The position numbers and the translations under genes are program-made. Shown piece after piece: positions 35,089 to 45,279 of a stretch of DNA of 64,000 nucleotides (its first letter is position 1; each line of letters begins with the position of its first letter). The notes beneath the pieces were generated by a model, which worked only from the letters and a program-made list of their open reading frames with translations, was not told where the DNA came from and searched no databases. Source of the DNA: a virus; the IMG/VR virus record IMGVR_UViG_3300034683_000041, positions 1 to 64,000 of that record. One strand, written 5' to 3'.

Positions 35089-36951
35089 TTACTGAATAGA
35101 ACGTAAGACATTGTACAGTTTGACACTGTCGTACAAAAGCGCATCACCTAACACATCCATACGAATAGCACTGAGTAAAGAATATCTGGTACGTCTGATC
35201 TTTGCAGACTCAAACCCATTACAATTATCCTCAATATGTCCTTGACAAATAGTTTGTACTATCTTGTTAGGAGCTATGTCATTTCCGTTACGGATGGTAC
35301 TTTCGAATGAATTTTTCTCAGTCAGATTTAAGATAAGTTTTACAAATCGCTCAAAATCATTAAACGAATATCCTAAATCTTTCATGGATTGTTCTTTTTC
35401 GAGTCCTACATCATCGATAGTAAAAACCTGGGAGATAGTAGGTTTGTTACAATACTCATGGCTTCGCATAGAAAATCCGGACGATTCCATCGAGGACAAT
35501 AGCGATGTAAGTTCCCCAAGAGGATCGTTTTTATCTACTGGAACAAGTAGATTGGCCAGAGAATACTGATGTATTTTTGTTGCGTTTTGGTATACGTGGA
35601 ATCTACCATTCATAATTCTAAAATTGGGGAATTTGATCTTGACTTCTGCAGCATTTTTTACGTGCTGGTTAGTTCGGAAGATCCGATCTAACTCCCGTTC
35701 CAGAAGAACATTTATTGTTTTTTGTGTATGATAGATATTTTGCATCCTATTGTACATAGGTTCTTGTACTTGCATGTACTTACGAATGCATTGTCTATTC
35801 TTCAAATAGATCTCTCCAGAAATAGCATGCAAGATAGACGCTTCGTATGGATCACCTTTAGCTATAGAGGCTTGTCTCATCAAAAGCTGTTCTTGTCCAT
35901 CTTCCACCAATGCTTCCAAATCATCCACCAGATCATCAGAAGTTTCAATAAAGTTATCGTCCGTGATGTTGATCTTTTCAGAATCTCGGGGGATGATTGT
36001 ATCGTCAACAATGATCCGTTCCGGATCGTCTACAGAAAAGAGGTTGAACGATGCAGGAACAAAGCTTTCTCCAGAAGGAGAGATAGCTGCTTGTTTCATA
36101 GCTTGAAGAAGAGTTATGATCGCTCTACAATCTCGCATACGTAGACTGAAATTCAAAGCTATACCGAGATACATGATAGTGTAGAGTCGGCTATATCTAG
36201 CATTCATTGCAATGGTACGAGATACTTCATCTTGAGTATTTGGAAATAAGGTTTTAACTACAACCGCATACATTGCAGGTGTAAATTTGAGATTATTAAG
36301 ATACACTCTCCAGATACTCGGTCCATTTAGTTGTACATATTTTTCAGCTAACATCAAACTTTTCATTTGATTGTAGCCTAATTTTTTTACACTTTCTGTT
36401 TGTGACTCTTGTATACTAGACGGAGAAAAATTACACGCACGTCCAGCATTTTCGATATCCCGGATATCACGTACTTGATCCCACCCTGCAGAAATGAAAG
36501 ACTGTACAAGGTCATTTAACTTAGGATCGAGCATGTTTGATTTTTGTACTGGGGCTTTAATGGAATTCCAATACGGAGATCCTGAAAAGAACTTATCTAC
36601 TTTTGTGTATACAGGAACCATATTGATCAGTCCATTAGCATGAGGAACGTTATACACCTCAATTTCGGAATACGCTTTATTATCAATTTTAAGAGAACTT
36701 ACTTCTTCTAAAATGCGCTGCAGTTTATTATTTTTAACTTTCAGTGCTTCGATAGAAGTTTCAGTACCACTGAATCGGTTTAACGTATTTTTGATCTTAG
36801 TAAGTATCCCTTTAGGGATATCTTCCTCAGAATTGATATTCTCCAAACCTATCAGATCTTCTTTCATGAGCTCTAGTTGCTCTAAACAATAGTCAAGATC
36901 TTCGTGTGCTCTACGGACTAAATACGAATCTTCTCTGTTGAGATTAAACAT
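35089..36951 (-). CDS. Unknown protein, probable virion/head component
   Basis: 620 residues, ATG after AAGGAGTACCC. Mostly helical and charged, with a coiled region at 1-90 and an acidic stretch near 335-365. It begins 9 nt after the inner-body-like 294-residue gene and so shares its transcript. No enzyme motif seen; a head or inner-body role is inferred from this linkage. Confidence 0.6.
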   Translation of the reverse strand: MFNLNREDSYLVRRAHEDLDYCLEQLELMKEDLIGLENINSEEDIPKGILTKIKNTLNRFSGTETSIEALKVKNNKLQRILEEVSSLKIDNKAYSEIEVYNVPHANGLINMVPVYTKVDKFFSGSPYWNSIKAPVQKSNMLDPKLNDLVQSFISAGWDQVRDIRDIENAGRACNFSPSSIQESQTESVKKLGYNQMKSLMLAEKYVQLNGPSIWRVYLNNLKFTPAMYAVVVKTLFPNTQDEVSRTIAMNARYSRLYTIMYLGIALNFSLRMRDCRAIITLLQAMKQAAISPSGESFVPASFNLFSVDDPERIIVDDTIIPRDSEKINITDDNFIETSDDLVDDLEALVEDGQEQLLMRQASIAKGDPYEASILHAISGEIYLKNRQCIRKYMQVQEPMYNRMQNIYHTQKTINVLLERELDRIFRTNQHVKNAAEVKIKFPNFRIMNGRFHVYQNATKIHQYSLANLLVPVDKNDPLGELTSLLSSMESSGFSMRSHEYCNKPTISQVFTIDDVGLEKEQSMKDLGYSFNDFERFVKLILNLTEKNSFESTIRNGNDIAPNKIVQTICQGHIEDNCNGFESAKIRRTRYSLLSAIRMDVLGDALLYDSVKLYNVLRSIQ

Positions 36952-36960
36952 GGGTACTCC

Positions 36961-37845
36961 TTAATCGTTTACAATTTGCGCTTCTGCAGCTTTACAAAGT
37001 TTCAATACATCTACCATGATATCATACGCTATCTGGTGTGCAGCTTTGATGAAATGAGTAGCCCACCAAAACCTTGCAAGACGTATTTCAAGGATCTCTC
37101 TATTCACAGAACTAGATTCTCCTTGCTCTTGAAGTTGAGCGTCGTATCTGGATAAAGATTCACCATAGGCAACAAACGATTTTTCGATCTTTGTCGTAGT
37201 TCTGCTATCTGCATATTGTGCAAGAGTTTTAATTTTTTCTACGACTTGGACTAGTTTGTCAAGAGAATATCCGTGATGTGATACAGATACTGTCGATCTA
37301 TCTTGATCGTACAATGCGGATACAGATTTAGTCAAGCTAAACTTAGACAGATCGAACCCAATCTTGTACAATACACTGTATGCTCGTTTAAACTCAGGAG
37401 TTCTCCAATCCGAGGAAGTTACTGGAGAATCACAAATTTGAGATATGTTAGACAATAACACATGCAATTGTTTAACTGCATCTATCCTCAATAACAATTT
37501 TTCATAACTTACGATCTTGAGCTTCTTTTCATAGAACTTTTCTTGATCGATACGATTTAAGTTATTCTTCAGGCGTTTCTCCCAGCGCTGTTGTATACTC
37601 TGACTACGGGAAAACGTTTTCTCAGCACCATTACGAAGGATACGTAACATCCGCATCACTAATGCACTGATTTTTCTAGCCATTTTAGCTAGACTTGAAC
37701 CAACTGATTTAGCTAAATCAGTATAATTTTCATCCGATCTAAAGTTGGGGTTCAACAGCATTTGGAGTTCTTCTTGAAGTTCAAGATAAGAAGTTTCGAA
37801 TACTTCTTCGTCAGTAGCAAAAGACACTGCTTTTAACTTCAACAT
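36961..37845 (-). CDS. Inner-body-like head protein (paralogue family)
   Basis: 294 residues, ATG with TAGGAGCAG upstream. A short acidic N-terminus (ELQEELQ) leads to S37-D-E39 followed by N40-Y41, then a basic amphipathic helix (LAKMARKISALVMRMLRIL). The same S/G-x-E | N-aromatic layout occurs in the 48358, 49477 and 50549 genes. In phiKZ the prohead protease cuts after S/A/G-x-E in inner-body proteins, so maturation after E39 is proposed. Expected inside the capsid, packed with DNA and possibly ejected. Confidence 0.55.
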   Translation of the reverse strand: MLKLKAVSFATDEEVFETSYLELQEELQMLLNPNFRSDENYTDLAKSVGSSLAKMARKISALVMRMLRILRNGAEKTFSRSQSIQQRWEKRLKNNLNRIDQEKFYEKKLKIVSYEKLLLRIDAVKQLHVLLSNISQICDSPVTSSDWRTPEFKRAYSVLYKIGFDLSKFSLTKSVSALYDQDRSTVSVSHHGYSLDKLVQVVEKIKTLAQYADSRTTTKIEKSFVAYGESLSRYDAQLQEQGESSSVNREILEIRLARFWWATHFIKAAHQIAYDIMVDVLKLCKAAEAQIVND

Positions 37846-37937
37846 GAATCTGCTCCTATTCTAAAATTACAGTGGTATACATAGGATGGCATGAAATAAA
37901 ATTTTCACTATAATCTTATGCTTCTTTCTTCCAAGGA

Positions 37938-37945
37938 GATATTAC
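37938..37945 (+). promoter_or_regulatory. Variant early element GATATTAC
   Basis: One base off the octamer, with the familiar AAATTT downstream context; 24 nt before the 59-codon gene. Confidence 0.35.
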
Positions 37946-37969
37946 AAATTTATATTCGGAGATGTAACA

Positions 37970-38149
37970 ATGAGTAGCTCAAAAACACAGGAACGCATCC
38001 AGAAAATCGTGGACACTTCAATATTTCATATGTGTGTTAAAGAGTCTGTTCAGGCTTTAGCACGCAATCGGAAATCTGATAACCAAGATGTCGCCATTGT
38101 TAATGTAGTGGAAAGACAAATTGCAAAATATCATCAGGAGAATAACTAA
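37970..38149 (+). CDS. Small unknown protein
   Basis: 59 residues (MSSSKTQERIQK...), ATG with GGAG upstream. The stop overlaps the next start as TAATG, so it is translationally coupled to the 512-residue gene. Helical and charged, with no motif. Strong coupling makes it a credible gene despite its size. Confidence 0.65.
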   Translation: MSSSKTQERIQKIVDTSIFHMCVKESVQALARNRKSDNQDVAIVNVVERQIAKYHQENN

Positions 38150-39687
38150 TGCATATTCTGCGTGACTCCATAAGTGAATACATTACTCTTACAAGAAACA
38201 ATTCTCTTGGACACATGTCCAAAACTCTTGCTGAGTACATAGAGGCAAGGACTCCTGAAGGATTATCCGATGCAGAACTTCAGGCACATGTTGTTGATAT
38301 GATTGACGAGTATTTTAAAAACGATGAGCATAACTCACAATACAACGTAGTACGAACTATAGGGCAACTGACTGCAGACGTATACAACAAATCCAATCTG
38401 AAGTTAACCGCCGAAGTTACTCCTGTAGTGGAGCAACTGTGTTCCAAAATTGTGGATCGAGCTTCTGAGAATTATGCTCGTCGAGTTGGTATATACCAAC
38501 TTAACGACAAGAAACGCCTTGCTCCTAAAAACTACACGATCTTCTCTGTTGATGAGGATGTCCTCAGGAATATCCAAGGACGACTTTCCGGATTACTTAA
38601 CAAATATTCTATCAACATAGGGTCAGAATTTCATCTCACTAACCTTTGGAGTACTGCAACAAAAGTACTCCAAAAGGAATATGCTCATCATGGTCCCATG
38701 ACCATGAAATACCTTGTCGATCAGGTTGAAGAGTTGTTCTCTGAAGAAGAACGCAACGACCCTATGCTTAACCGAATTTTAAACTTCCTTTCCACCAACA
38801 CAACTTGTGCGTACAACTTTAAGGATCTGTTCCTTGAAGGTTCTTCCGGTGTCGGAATGAGCATGAAATTTATCCAGGACGTAACAGCGTTCAAGTCTGC
38901 TCTGACTAAAGTCTACGAAAAGTTTGTACCTTCTAGTATGGACATCTTAGAAGAGACGCAGGAACTTCTTGATGCTAAGTTCAGTGTACTGGAAGATCTT
39001 CATGTATTAGCTGACACTGGGCTGGTACTTGCTAAAGACCAATATTCTAAAACTTTAGTTATTGGTCTGGACATGCTCAATGGCGATATGCTTGAAGAGT
39101 ATCAAAAGAATGGTGGTAAGTTGACTGACATCAGTGCACACTTACGATTGTACTACAATAAAGATGAAGAAGACGTTCTGTATCCTTACGCTACTCATCA
39201 GGAGTTTCCCAAGACGGGATTGAGTTACACTTTCATGTTGAAGTCTTTACCTCAGACAAGAAGTGCTATCGAATCTCTGATGGATAAAGTTAATCTTGAA
39301 GATACCGAACTGAAAACTAAGTCTTTAGTACATGCTCTTGAATTTGAACTCAGAACTTATCTTGAGAATAATCTGACTCAAGGTAATATTCCTGAGGATG
39401 TTCCTGAAATGCACGCTAAAGACATTTGTTACAATAAGTTAACCACACACGTAAACAAGTTCAAGTATAACCCGGAAATGTGCATAGAAGATGTGGTATA
39501 CTCCTATGTGTTAGATACTTGGTACAATACTTCTCTTGTTTCGACTATCCACAAAACTTTAGGTAGTCAGTTGGTAACTTCTCTTTCAGGAAAAGAGAAT
39601 CTTGAATCCTCAGATATTGCAACTCTGCATTGTAAAACTCAAGCGGAAATAGTTTCATCGTTTTTACTCGATACTATCGTCGAATAA
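38149..39687 (+). CDS. Unknown large protein
   Basis: 512 residues, ATG overlapping the previous stop, AGGAGAAT upstream. Acidic, helical and soluble; no recognised motif. Ends before a 15-bp hairpin. It lies on the strand opposite its head/tail neighbours and behind a variant early element, so it may be a non-structural early gene. Confidence 0.7.
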   Translation: MHILRDSISEYITLTRNNSLGHMSKTLAEYIEARTPEGLSDAELQAHVVDMIDEYFKNDEHNSQYNVVRTIGQLTADVYNKSNLKLTAEVTPVVEQLCSKIVDRASENYARRVGIYQLNDKKRLAPKNYTIFSVDEDVLRNIQGRLSGLLNKYSINIGSEFHLTNLWSTATKVLQKEYAHHGPMTMKYLVDQVEELFSEEERNDPMLNRILNFLSTNTTCAYNFKDLFLEGSSGVGMSMKFIQDVTAFKSALTKVYEKFVPSSMDILEETQELLDAKFSVLEDLHVLADTGLVLAKDQYSKTLVIGLDMLNGDMLEEYQKNGGKLTDISAHLRLYYNKDEEDVLYPYATHQEFPKTGLSYTFMLKSLPQTRSAIESLMDKVNLEDTELKTKSLVHALEFELRTYLENNLTQGNIPEDVPEMHAKDICYNKLTTHVNKFKYNPEMCIEDVVYSYVLDTWYNTSLVSTIHKTLGSQLVTSLSGKENLESSDIATLHCKTQAEIVSSFLLDTIVE

Positions 39688-39704
39688 CTCTACCTCCTTG
39701 GAAA

Positions 39705-39742
39705 GTAAGTATCTCTCCCTTTTATCGGGGAGAGATACTTAC
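39705..39742 (+). terminator. 15-bp hairpin
   Basis: 39705-39719 pairs with 39728-39742; ends the 37970-39687 pair. Confidence 0.7.
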
Positions 39743-39759
39743 GCATCTAGATTGGGAAC

Positions 39760-39767
39760 TATATTGC
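39760..39767 (+). promoter_or_regulatory. Variant early element TATATTGC
   Basis: AACTATATTGC, one base off the octamer, directly after a terminator and facing a gene-free stretch. Confidence 0.45.
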
Positions 39768-39774
39768 TTTTAAA

Positions 39775-40005
39775 ATAAGAGGTATCGACAAACATTAGAA
39801 GTTGTTTGTGCCAAATATACAAAATAATCAGCACGTGGTGGATCCTACTGCCACACAATATTTGTCAGAAATACGAACCTATGCGGGATATGTTCGCAAG
39901 CTCTTCATACTTGTACTCTAAAATCACGGTATCGCAATTTCAATATATACATTATCTCCACAAGAAAGAAGAAGGACTCCCGTAACAGGAGTCCTTCTTT
40001 TTTTT
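39775..40005 (+). ncRNA. Second candidate small RNA
   Basis: About 230 nt between the TATATTGC element and a strong terminator (39969-40005) hold no convincing ORF. A CAAAC/GTTTG mini-hairpin lies near 39788-39808, and a 7-bp stem (39835-39841 with 39848-39854) lies inside. The layout repeats that of the 17281 candidate. Exact ends are unknown. Confidence 0.42.
39969..40005 (+). terminator. Intrinsic terminator
   Basis: AAGAAGGACTCC pairs with GGAGTCCTTCTT across 7 nt, followed by a long T-run. It abuts the 3' end of the minus-strand baseplate-like gene. Confidence 0.88.
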
Positions 40006-40007
40006 CA

Positions 40008-42896
40008 TTATGCAACTGCAACAAACTCTATATCGATGGATTTTTTAACCCCGATCGTGTTGCTGGTAGTAAGATAAAGTTCTTGACGAATAGAAGGCTG
40101 TACTCCTTTATCAAGAACTCTTATTGTCTGAAGTGTTGTCATGCCATTGATACCAAGAACATCAACTGCTTCAATATAGTCTAAACTTTCTCGAATAGTG
40201 GATGTAAGTTCAGTCAATGAAATAGTTTTCTGAGAAATATTCTTTTCTAAGATAGAAATGATAGATTCTCTTAATGTATCTTTGGTAGTTTCGTCGTTGA
40301 CTACTGCAGGAGGAACATGACATTTGAATTTTATACTCATATTCAAAGGCATCGTAAGTTCAAGATTATCTCCGATACTGAACTTTGCTTGACCTAAAGT
40401 TCGAGTAGGACGGAAATACATTTTATCAGATTCGTTAAGTTTATCTAAAGCTGAACGAATAGTTGTAAAATACGATTCAAGAATAGCAGGTAACTCTTTC
40501 TTGAACTTTTGCTGGGTAGGTTGTTCACTAAGGTATATCGCAGCATCTATCATGAGAGCATTGACGTAGTATATCTGCACTCGGTCTTTAGCCAGTATGG
40601 GTTTGTTGTAATCATCGTAAACTATATCTCCTTCACGATGAACCCACACAGGTTCTCCTTCTTCTGTAAAAATAGGATCTCCCATCTTGTGGAGTTTTAC
40701 AAGTTCAGGAAGCTCTGTTTCTGGATTGACCACTACTACAGGAACTCCATTGTCGTCTGTCTGGTATATATCTTGAGAGTATGTAGCTTGAAGATCGTAC
40801 TCGTGTCGGATGTATTGTTTTTCGCTCCAAGATAAATTAACGTTGTTATAGACAACGTCATCCAGGGCATATCCTAATTGGATATTGCAAGACTGAGTTA
40901 AAAGTACATGGTGCGTACTTTTTAAACTTTCAGCGACTCCTGAATACAAATGTGACGCAGTGATAGCCGTAGGAAAATGTTCTTTTTTCACCATGAACAC
41001 AATGGTGTACTTTCCTTCAAAAGGAACGATATGATTCCATTCGTTGACGGTATCTTTTAATGTCGTCATCTCCAAATGGTGTTCTCTGGTGATGTTATAA
41101 TTGGTATCAAGATGCGCTCTGTAAACATGTGAGCCTTCGAACATCTGAAGGAAATTTAACTTTGTTCCGACTTGTACTCCTTCGATAGAAGAAGTGAAGA
41201 TGTATACTTCAATATCAGATTCGGGTATATTTACCAGATCTTTTGATTTTTCGACTACGAAATCTACAATGTATCCTCCACTTCCGTCTGCAAGATGAGA
41301 TATCACTCCCATGTTCGAAACCATTTGAGCTGTGATCTGATCATTTTCTTTTTCGAACTTTAACGAATCTAACTTCGGTTGCATCAGGTTGTAGCTGTTA
41401 GCCCGTGAGTATCTTCCATCAGGAACTAATCGTATATGATACGGAGACTTAGTGTACTGATATTTATTAAAATGCTCAACTTTTTCTTGTCTGGTCATTT
41501 CTTCTAATTCAGATAACGATGTATCCGATACAGGAACACAAGTTCCACTAGAAGACTTATATTCGTAAAGACATGTGGGTAATATGGTCAAAAGTCCGTC
41601 TGGTGTTTTTCGAATGTGTGAAACATTATCGACAGTATCGTTTTCGATATGTATATACGCACTCATGGTAGGTACTATCCCACCAACATTATCCCGAAGG
41701 ATCTTGTGTGCATGGTACATCAAATTAGTTAAGTTATCTTCATACCTCGAAATAGAGAACCCTGTATCTGCAAAATACGCTTCCATATCCATAGGAGTTA
41801 TAAGTGCAGATGCATGAAATGCATTATTTATCACTCGGTTTCGTTTTTCTTCAAATGACAGTTCATTAGATCCGCCATTGATCTGAGTTGCCCCAATGGA
41901 TACGACGTTGACAGGTACAGTATTGAGGATTTGAGAGTACAGATTGTTTTTGATACTTACGTTATAATTTACCCCCAAACTACTTGGGGATATACTACTT
42001 ATATCTATTTGAAGCTGTCCTCGTGTCGTATATAACTCAACCTCTAATCTATTGCCCATTTGTCCGTTGGTGAAATAGATTTGAGGAACTTTAAGTATGA
42101 ACGAATTATTTTCCGGAGTTACTAACACGTTGACTGTGGGAGTATATGGATCGTATATGTCCACAGATAAAGACTGGTGCATCAAATGACGAACACCGTC
42201 TTTAACATTGAATACTCTAAGAGCGTAGAACTTGTGAGGGTATTTATAGGTTTTATACCAACCTTGGCCAGGGATAAGGTCTTCTTGTATCCTGGTCAAT
42301 GTGAATTGGTATACAGGTATCTTCAAGTTAATAAGTTCCATATTTACCCATTTCTGGACGGTATGTGGAACTATGTTCTGTGTGATGTCATGAAGTTGAT
42401 GTTCTTCACTAGTATCAAACATGGCAATAGTGTTGCCTGTTTGTTTATTGATCCGTATCTCTATCGGATAATAAATTCCAAACTTGTATTCCCCAACTGT
42501 AAATACAGTTTCTGCAGGAATAATAACCTTTGAATAAACTTCATTGAAAGATCTTGCATTATTGACAAGATAGTTTTTATCTAAGGTTAAAATGACTTCG
42601 GTTGTTGAAGGTGTGGAATACATACCGACATAATCGAAATCCGATATATGTTTTGTGAGATCTTTAGAGTCTATGGCTCTTAAAGGATATGTAGCATCCA
42701 CTTCTTTTTGGACTATCCGTGAATGTAATGCTGTAATAGTTGAACAAGCTTCAAGCAAGAATGCTGCGACATTGTTAGGATCAACTACAACGTGTTCTCC
42801 ACCAAGTCTGAGTTGAAGATCTTCTAAAAATGATCGTTGAGATTCTAACGGATTCTTAAGTACATTTAAAGTCCAGTTCGGATCATCTAACCGCAT
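40008..42896 (-). CDS. Baseplate J / T4 gp6-like baseplate wedge protein
   Basis: 962 residues, ATG with AGGAGGAA upstream. The segment RNRVINNAFHASALITPMD then EAYFADTGFSISRYED matches the baseplate-J type pattern (R..... T..D.e.......), found in wedge proteins of contractile tails. The rest is beta-rich, and a C-terminal part near 860-950 resembles a J-like domain end (LTSTIRESLDYIEAVDV). It implies a contractile (myovirus) tail. The next minus-strand gene lies 9 nt upstream. A specific wedge position cannot be assigned. Confidence 0.6.
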   Translation of the reverse strand: MRLDDPNWTLNVLKNPLESQRSFLEDLQLRLGGEHVVVDPNNVAAFLLEACSTITALHSRIVQKEVDATYPLRAIDSKDLTKHISDFDYVGMYSTPSTTEVILTLDKNYLVNNARSFNEVYSKVIIPAETVFTVGEYKFGIYYPIEIRINKQTGNTIAMFDTSEEHQLHDITQNIVPHTVQKWVNMELINLKIPVYQFTLTRIQEDLIPGQGWYKTYKYPHKFYALRVFNVKDGVRHLMHQSLSVDIYDPYTPTVNVLVTPENNSFILKVPQIYFTNGQMGNRLEVELYTTRGQLQIDISSISPSSLGVNYNVSIKNNLYSQILNTVPVNVVSIGATQINGGSNELSFEEKRNRVINNAFHASALITPMDMEAYFADTGFSISRYEDNLTNLMYHAHKILRDNVGGIVPTMSAYIHIENDTVDNVSHIRKTPDGLLTILPTCLYEYKSSSGTCVPVSDTSLSELEEMTRQEKVEHFNKYQYTKSPYHIRLVPDGRYSRANSYNLMQPKLDSLKFEKENDQITAQMVSNMGVISHLADGSGGYIVDFVVEKSKDLVNIPESDIEVYIFTSSIEGVQVGTKLNFLQMFEGSHVYRAHLDTNYNITREHHLEMTTLKDTVNEWNHIVPFEGKYTIVFMVKKEHFPTAITASHLYSGVAESLKSTHHVLLTQSCNIQLGYALDDVVYNNVNLSWSEKQYIRHEYDLQATYSQDIYQTDDNGVPVVVVNPETELPELVKLHKMGDPIFTEEGEPVWVHREGDIVYDDYNKPILAKDRVQIYYVNALMIDAAIYLSEQPTQQKFKKELPAILESYFTTIRSALDKLNESDKMYFRPTRTLGQAKFSIGDNLELTMPLNMSIKFKCHVPPAVVNDETTKDTLRESIISILEKNISQKTISLTELTSTIRESLDYIEAVDVLGINGMTTLQTIRVLDKGVQPSIRQELYLTTSNTIGVKKSIDIEFVAVA

Positions 42897-42905
42897 GATT
42901 TCCTC

Positions 42906-44090
42906 CTAGACGTAAACTATATCCCCGGAAGGAGAAGACGTCTGTCTTGTTTCATTGATAAGTTTTTCATAGAACTTTCTTTTTGCTCGGATACGAATGT
43001 CTGTATCTACACTATCTTGCAAGTAGGTATCTTTCTGTTCATGCGGTTTAGCATAAAACTCTAACTTTGGACCATTTGCTGTTGTGACAATATAGGGAAG
43101 TCCTAAGAAGTTATCTCCGGGAGCATTGCCCAATTTAACTCTATTTTGACTGAGAATATCTGGACAAAACTTTGCCATCTTCATATTGAATTCTTTAAGT
43201 ATCACAGGATCGTTTTCTTCTCCCATGATATTACATTTAAAAGTCACGTTGAATTTTCTTGCTGCTTCGACATAAGTATCGGACTGACTGTAGTCAAAAA
43301 CACTTCCCGAAGATCTCAACGTCGGAAAACATCCTGTTGCAGCACACCATCTGGTGATATATTGTTTTGATGTGTCCAGCATAAATCTGTATATAGTACA
43401 AGTGAATCCCATGACATTCTGATCTATATCTTGAGAATGTTGAACCATTTCTCCTCGTACAACTCTGTCTATATACATAGCCCAATACTGAAGAATGGCA
43501 GCACATATCCCCCCTGGAAGATCAGAAAATGTCATACTAAGATCAAACGACTTAGTATTCCTATCTGAGCCTATCGGAATAGTCATATCTTCGGAAAAAA
43601 GTCCTGCTTCAGAAGTCCAGGTCTCAAGAGTACCGTTGGGGAATCCACTGATACTTTCCACTGCGTTAGTTATGGGAGTAAGAAAAGGAGAATCATTGTC
43701 CATATATGGACAGTTACTTATTAATTCTTGATATCGAACATTTCTAGCAGTTTTAGAATCAAGAAGAAATCGTATCATAAATTGTATAGTGTTAGGATCT
43801 AACGTATCCAGCATAGAAAACAATCTAGTCATTCGTAAATTGATAGAATTCAGATTGAGTTCTGGTCTTGTGATAAACGTTAACCCTGGGTATTCTGTAT
43901 TTTGTATGATCGATCTGATATTGTATCGATCGATCCTGGCTAGATGGTTGTGAAATTGGGAAAAATAACTTCCAGCACCAGCATGCTTCATGGTGTGGTC
44001 AAGAACTGATTCATTAAATCTCATCAGTTCATTTTCTATTTCAGTTTTTAACTTGTCGTTAAGATACATTTCTCTTTGATAATCAGCCAT
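42906..44090 (-). CDS. Probable tail/neck structural protein
   Basis: 394 residues from the ATG at 44090 (AAGGAGCAC upstream); an in-frame start at 44150 lies beyond that ribosome site. Contains CAAILQYWAMYIDRVVRGEM and a Cys-rich segment (WCAATGC). Forms a two-gene unit with the baseplate-J-like gene. No family assigned. Confidence 0.6.
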   Translation of the reverse strand: MADYQREMYLNDKLKTEIENELMRFNESVLDHTMKHAGAGSYFSQFHNHLARIDRYNIRSIIQNTEYPGLTFITRPELNLNSINLRMTRLFSMLDTLDPNTIQFMIRFLLDSKTARNVRYQELISNCPYMDNDSPFLTPITNAVESISGFPNGTLETWTSEAGLFSEDMTIPIGSDRNTKSFDLSMTFSDLPGGICAAILQYWAMYIDRVVRGEMVQHSQDIDQNVMGFTCTIYRFMLDTSKQYITRWCAATGCFPTLRSSGSVFDYSQSDTYVEAARKFNVTFKCNIMGEENDPVILKEFNMKMAKFCPDILSQNRVKLGNAPGDNFLGLPYIVTTANGPKLEFYAKPHEQKDTYLQDSVDTDIRIRAKRKFYEKLINETRQTSSPSGDIVYV

Positions 44091-44120
44091 AATGTGCTCC
44101 TTATAAAAGGACTGGAAAAT

Positions 44121-44129
44121 CATACTATG
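44121..44129. promoter_or_regulatory. Divergent TATG-type promoter candidate
   Basis: CATACTATG between divergent structural genes carries TATG on both strands. Weak motif, listed because the same layout recurs at 62563-62576. Confidence 0.25.
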
Positions 44130-44162
44130 GTCTTGAACCAATTTAATCACTAGGAGAAGACA

Positions 44163-45269
44163 ATGTCATTATTGGACTTTAATGTTAACATGCGGGACAA
44201 CAATGGGGAATTAACCTTCGCCAATCTGGTAGATCGTTTACGAAATATCGAACAACGTGTAAGTTCCAGCTTGTCGAGAGCCGTAGAGAAATCTAGAGTT
44301 TCTCACAGAGCATTTATTCAACAAGAAGCTGCCAGTGAAGAAATTTTAAATGACTTACTTTTAACTACTCAGAACATGGTTATAGGTTGGATCTTGACTG
44401 CTATCCAACTCAACAACAAAGTAGATAGTGCCAGAACTGTAAGAGACGTTTTGGATACAGTATCTACTGAAGCTGCGCATTATGCCAATTTCATTTCTGA
44501 AGTAGAACTTGTGGGTAGCTTCGAAAACTATTCCCCGAAAATGGGTGTACTTACTCCGAATAAGAACCTTGGTGGAACTGGACCTGCAAAAGTACACAAT
44601 CTTCCAGACAAATTAAGTCTGGCTTCAGGACGTATTATTGAAGTTCAGTTCACGCCAAATCCTGACGAACCTAATCAGAAGATGACTGTTCAGTTGTTCT
44701 TACAGTTCAATCCGTTTATAGTTAGTGCCGATGTATGTCGAGCATTTTTTGAAAATAACTTTAAACTGGATCTTAAGAAACGATGGTTCCAATTTACTTC
44801 CGGGGAAATCAATTTCTTCAGAGATTTTCTTTTTGAATTTGATCGATTAAATAAACGTACAAAAGCCATGAAGGCAGACACCTCTGGTCAACTTAAAGAG
44901 TTGGAGGACGCAAAACGAAATAGCTTGATCAGTTACGTTGCCAAATTATTCGGATGGAGATCTAATCGAGAAAATATAGCAAGTTCGATCAATATCTTTT
45001 TAAAACAGGATTTTGATCAGTGGTGTCGTGAACTGCATTGTAATTTTGAGAAAGACTACTCCGTAAGACAAAAATTCTTCAACGCAACATTTTCACTGAT
45101 GGTGATCATAGTCGATCCTTCATATCGTACAGTGACGTACTACTATAACGGAGTGAGAGATTCTGGAAAATATACTTACGATCAGATCATTCGTCAAGCC
45201 AAACCCGAATCTTTGAACCTTAAATCTATGATGCAGTCGTACTATCAGTCTACTGCTCCCAAATTCTAG
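44163..45269 (+). CDS. Unknown structural-type protein
   Basis: 368 residues, ATG after TAGGAGAAG. An N-terminal helical region with a coiled coil leads to S119-F-E121 followed by N122-Y123, the same tripeptide-plus-NY pattern as the inner-body-like family, though here without an amphipathic helix. First of a long plus-strand structural run ending at 53187. No family assigned. Confidence 0.6.
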   Translation: MSLLDFNVNMRDNNGELTFANLVDRLRNIEQRVSSSLSRAVEKSRVSHRAFIQQEAASEEILNDLLLTTQNMVIGWILTAIQLNNKVDSARTVRDVLDTVSTEAAHYANFISEVELVGSFENYSPKMGVLTPNKNLGGTGPAKVHNLPDKLSLASGRIIEVQFTPNPDEPNQKMTVQLFLQFNPFIVSADVCRAFFENNFKLDLKKRWFQFTSGEINFFRDFLFEFDRLNKRTKAMKADTSGQLKELEDAKRNSLISYVAKLFGWRSNRENIASSINIFLKQDFDQWCRELHCNFEKDYSVRQKFFNATFSLMVIIVDPSYRTVTYYYNGVRDSGKYTYDQIIRQAKPESLNLKSMMQSYYQSTAPKF

Positions 45270-45279
45270 GAGAACAACT

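Noticed and set aside
39881-39985. 33-codon ORF inside the second small-RNA candidate
   Set aside because: No ribosome site, and the frame ends in the terminator stem.
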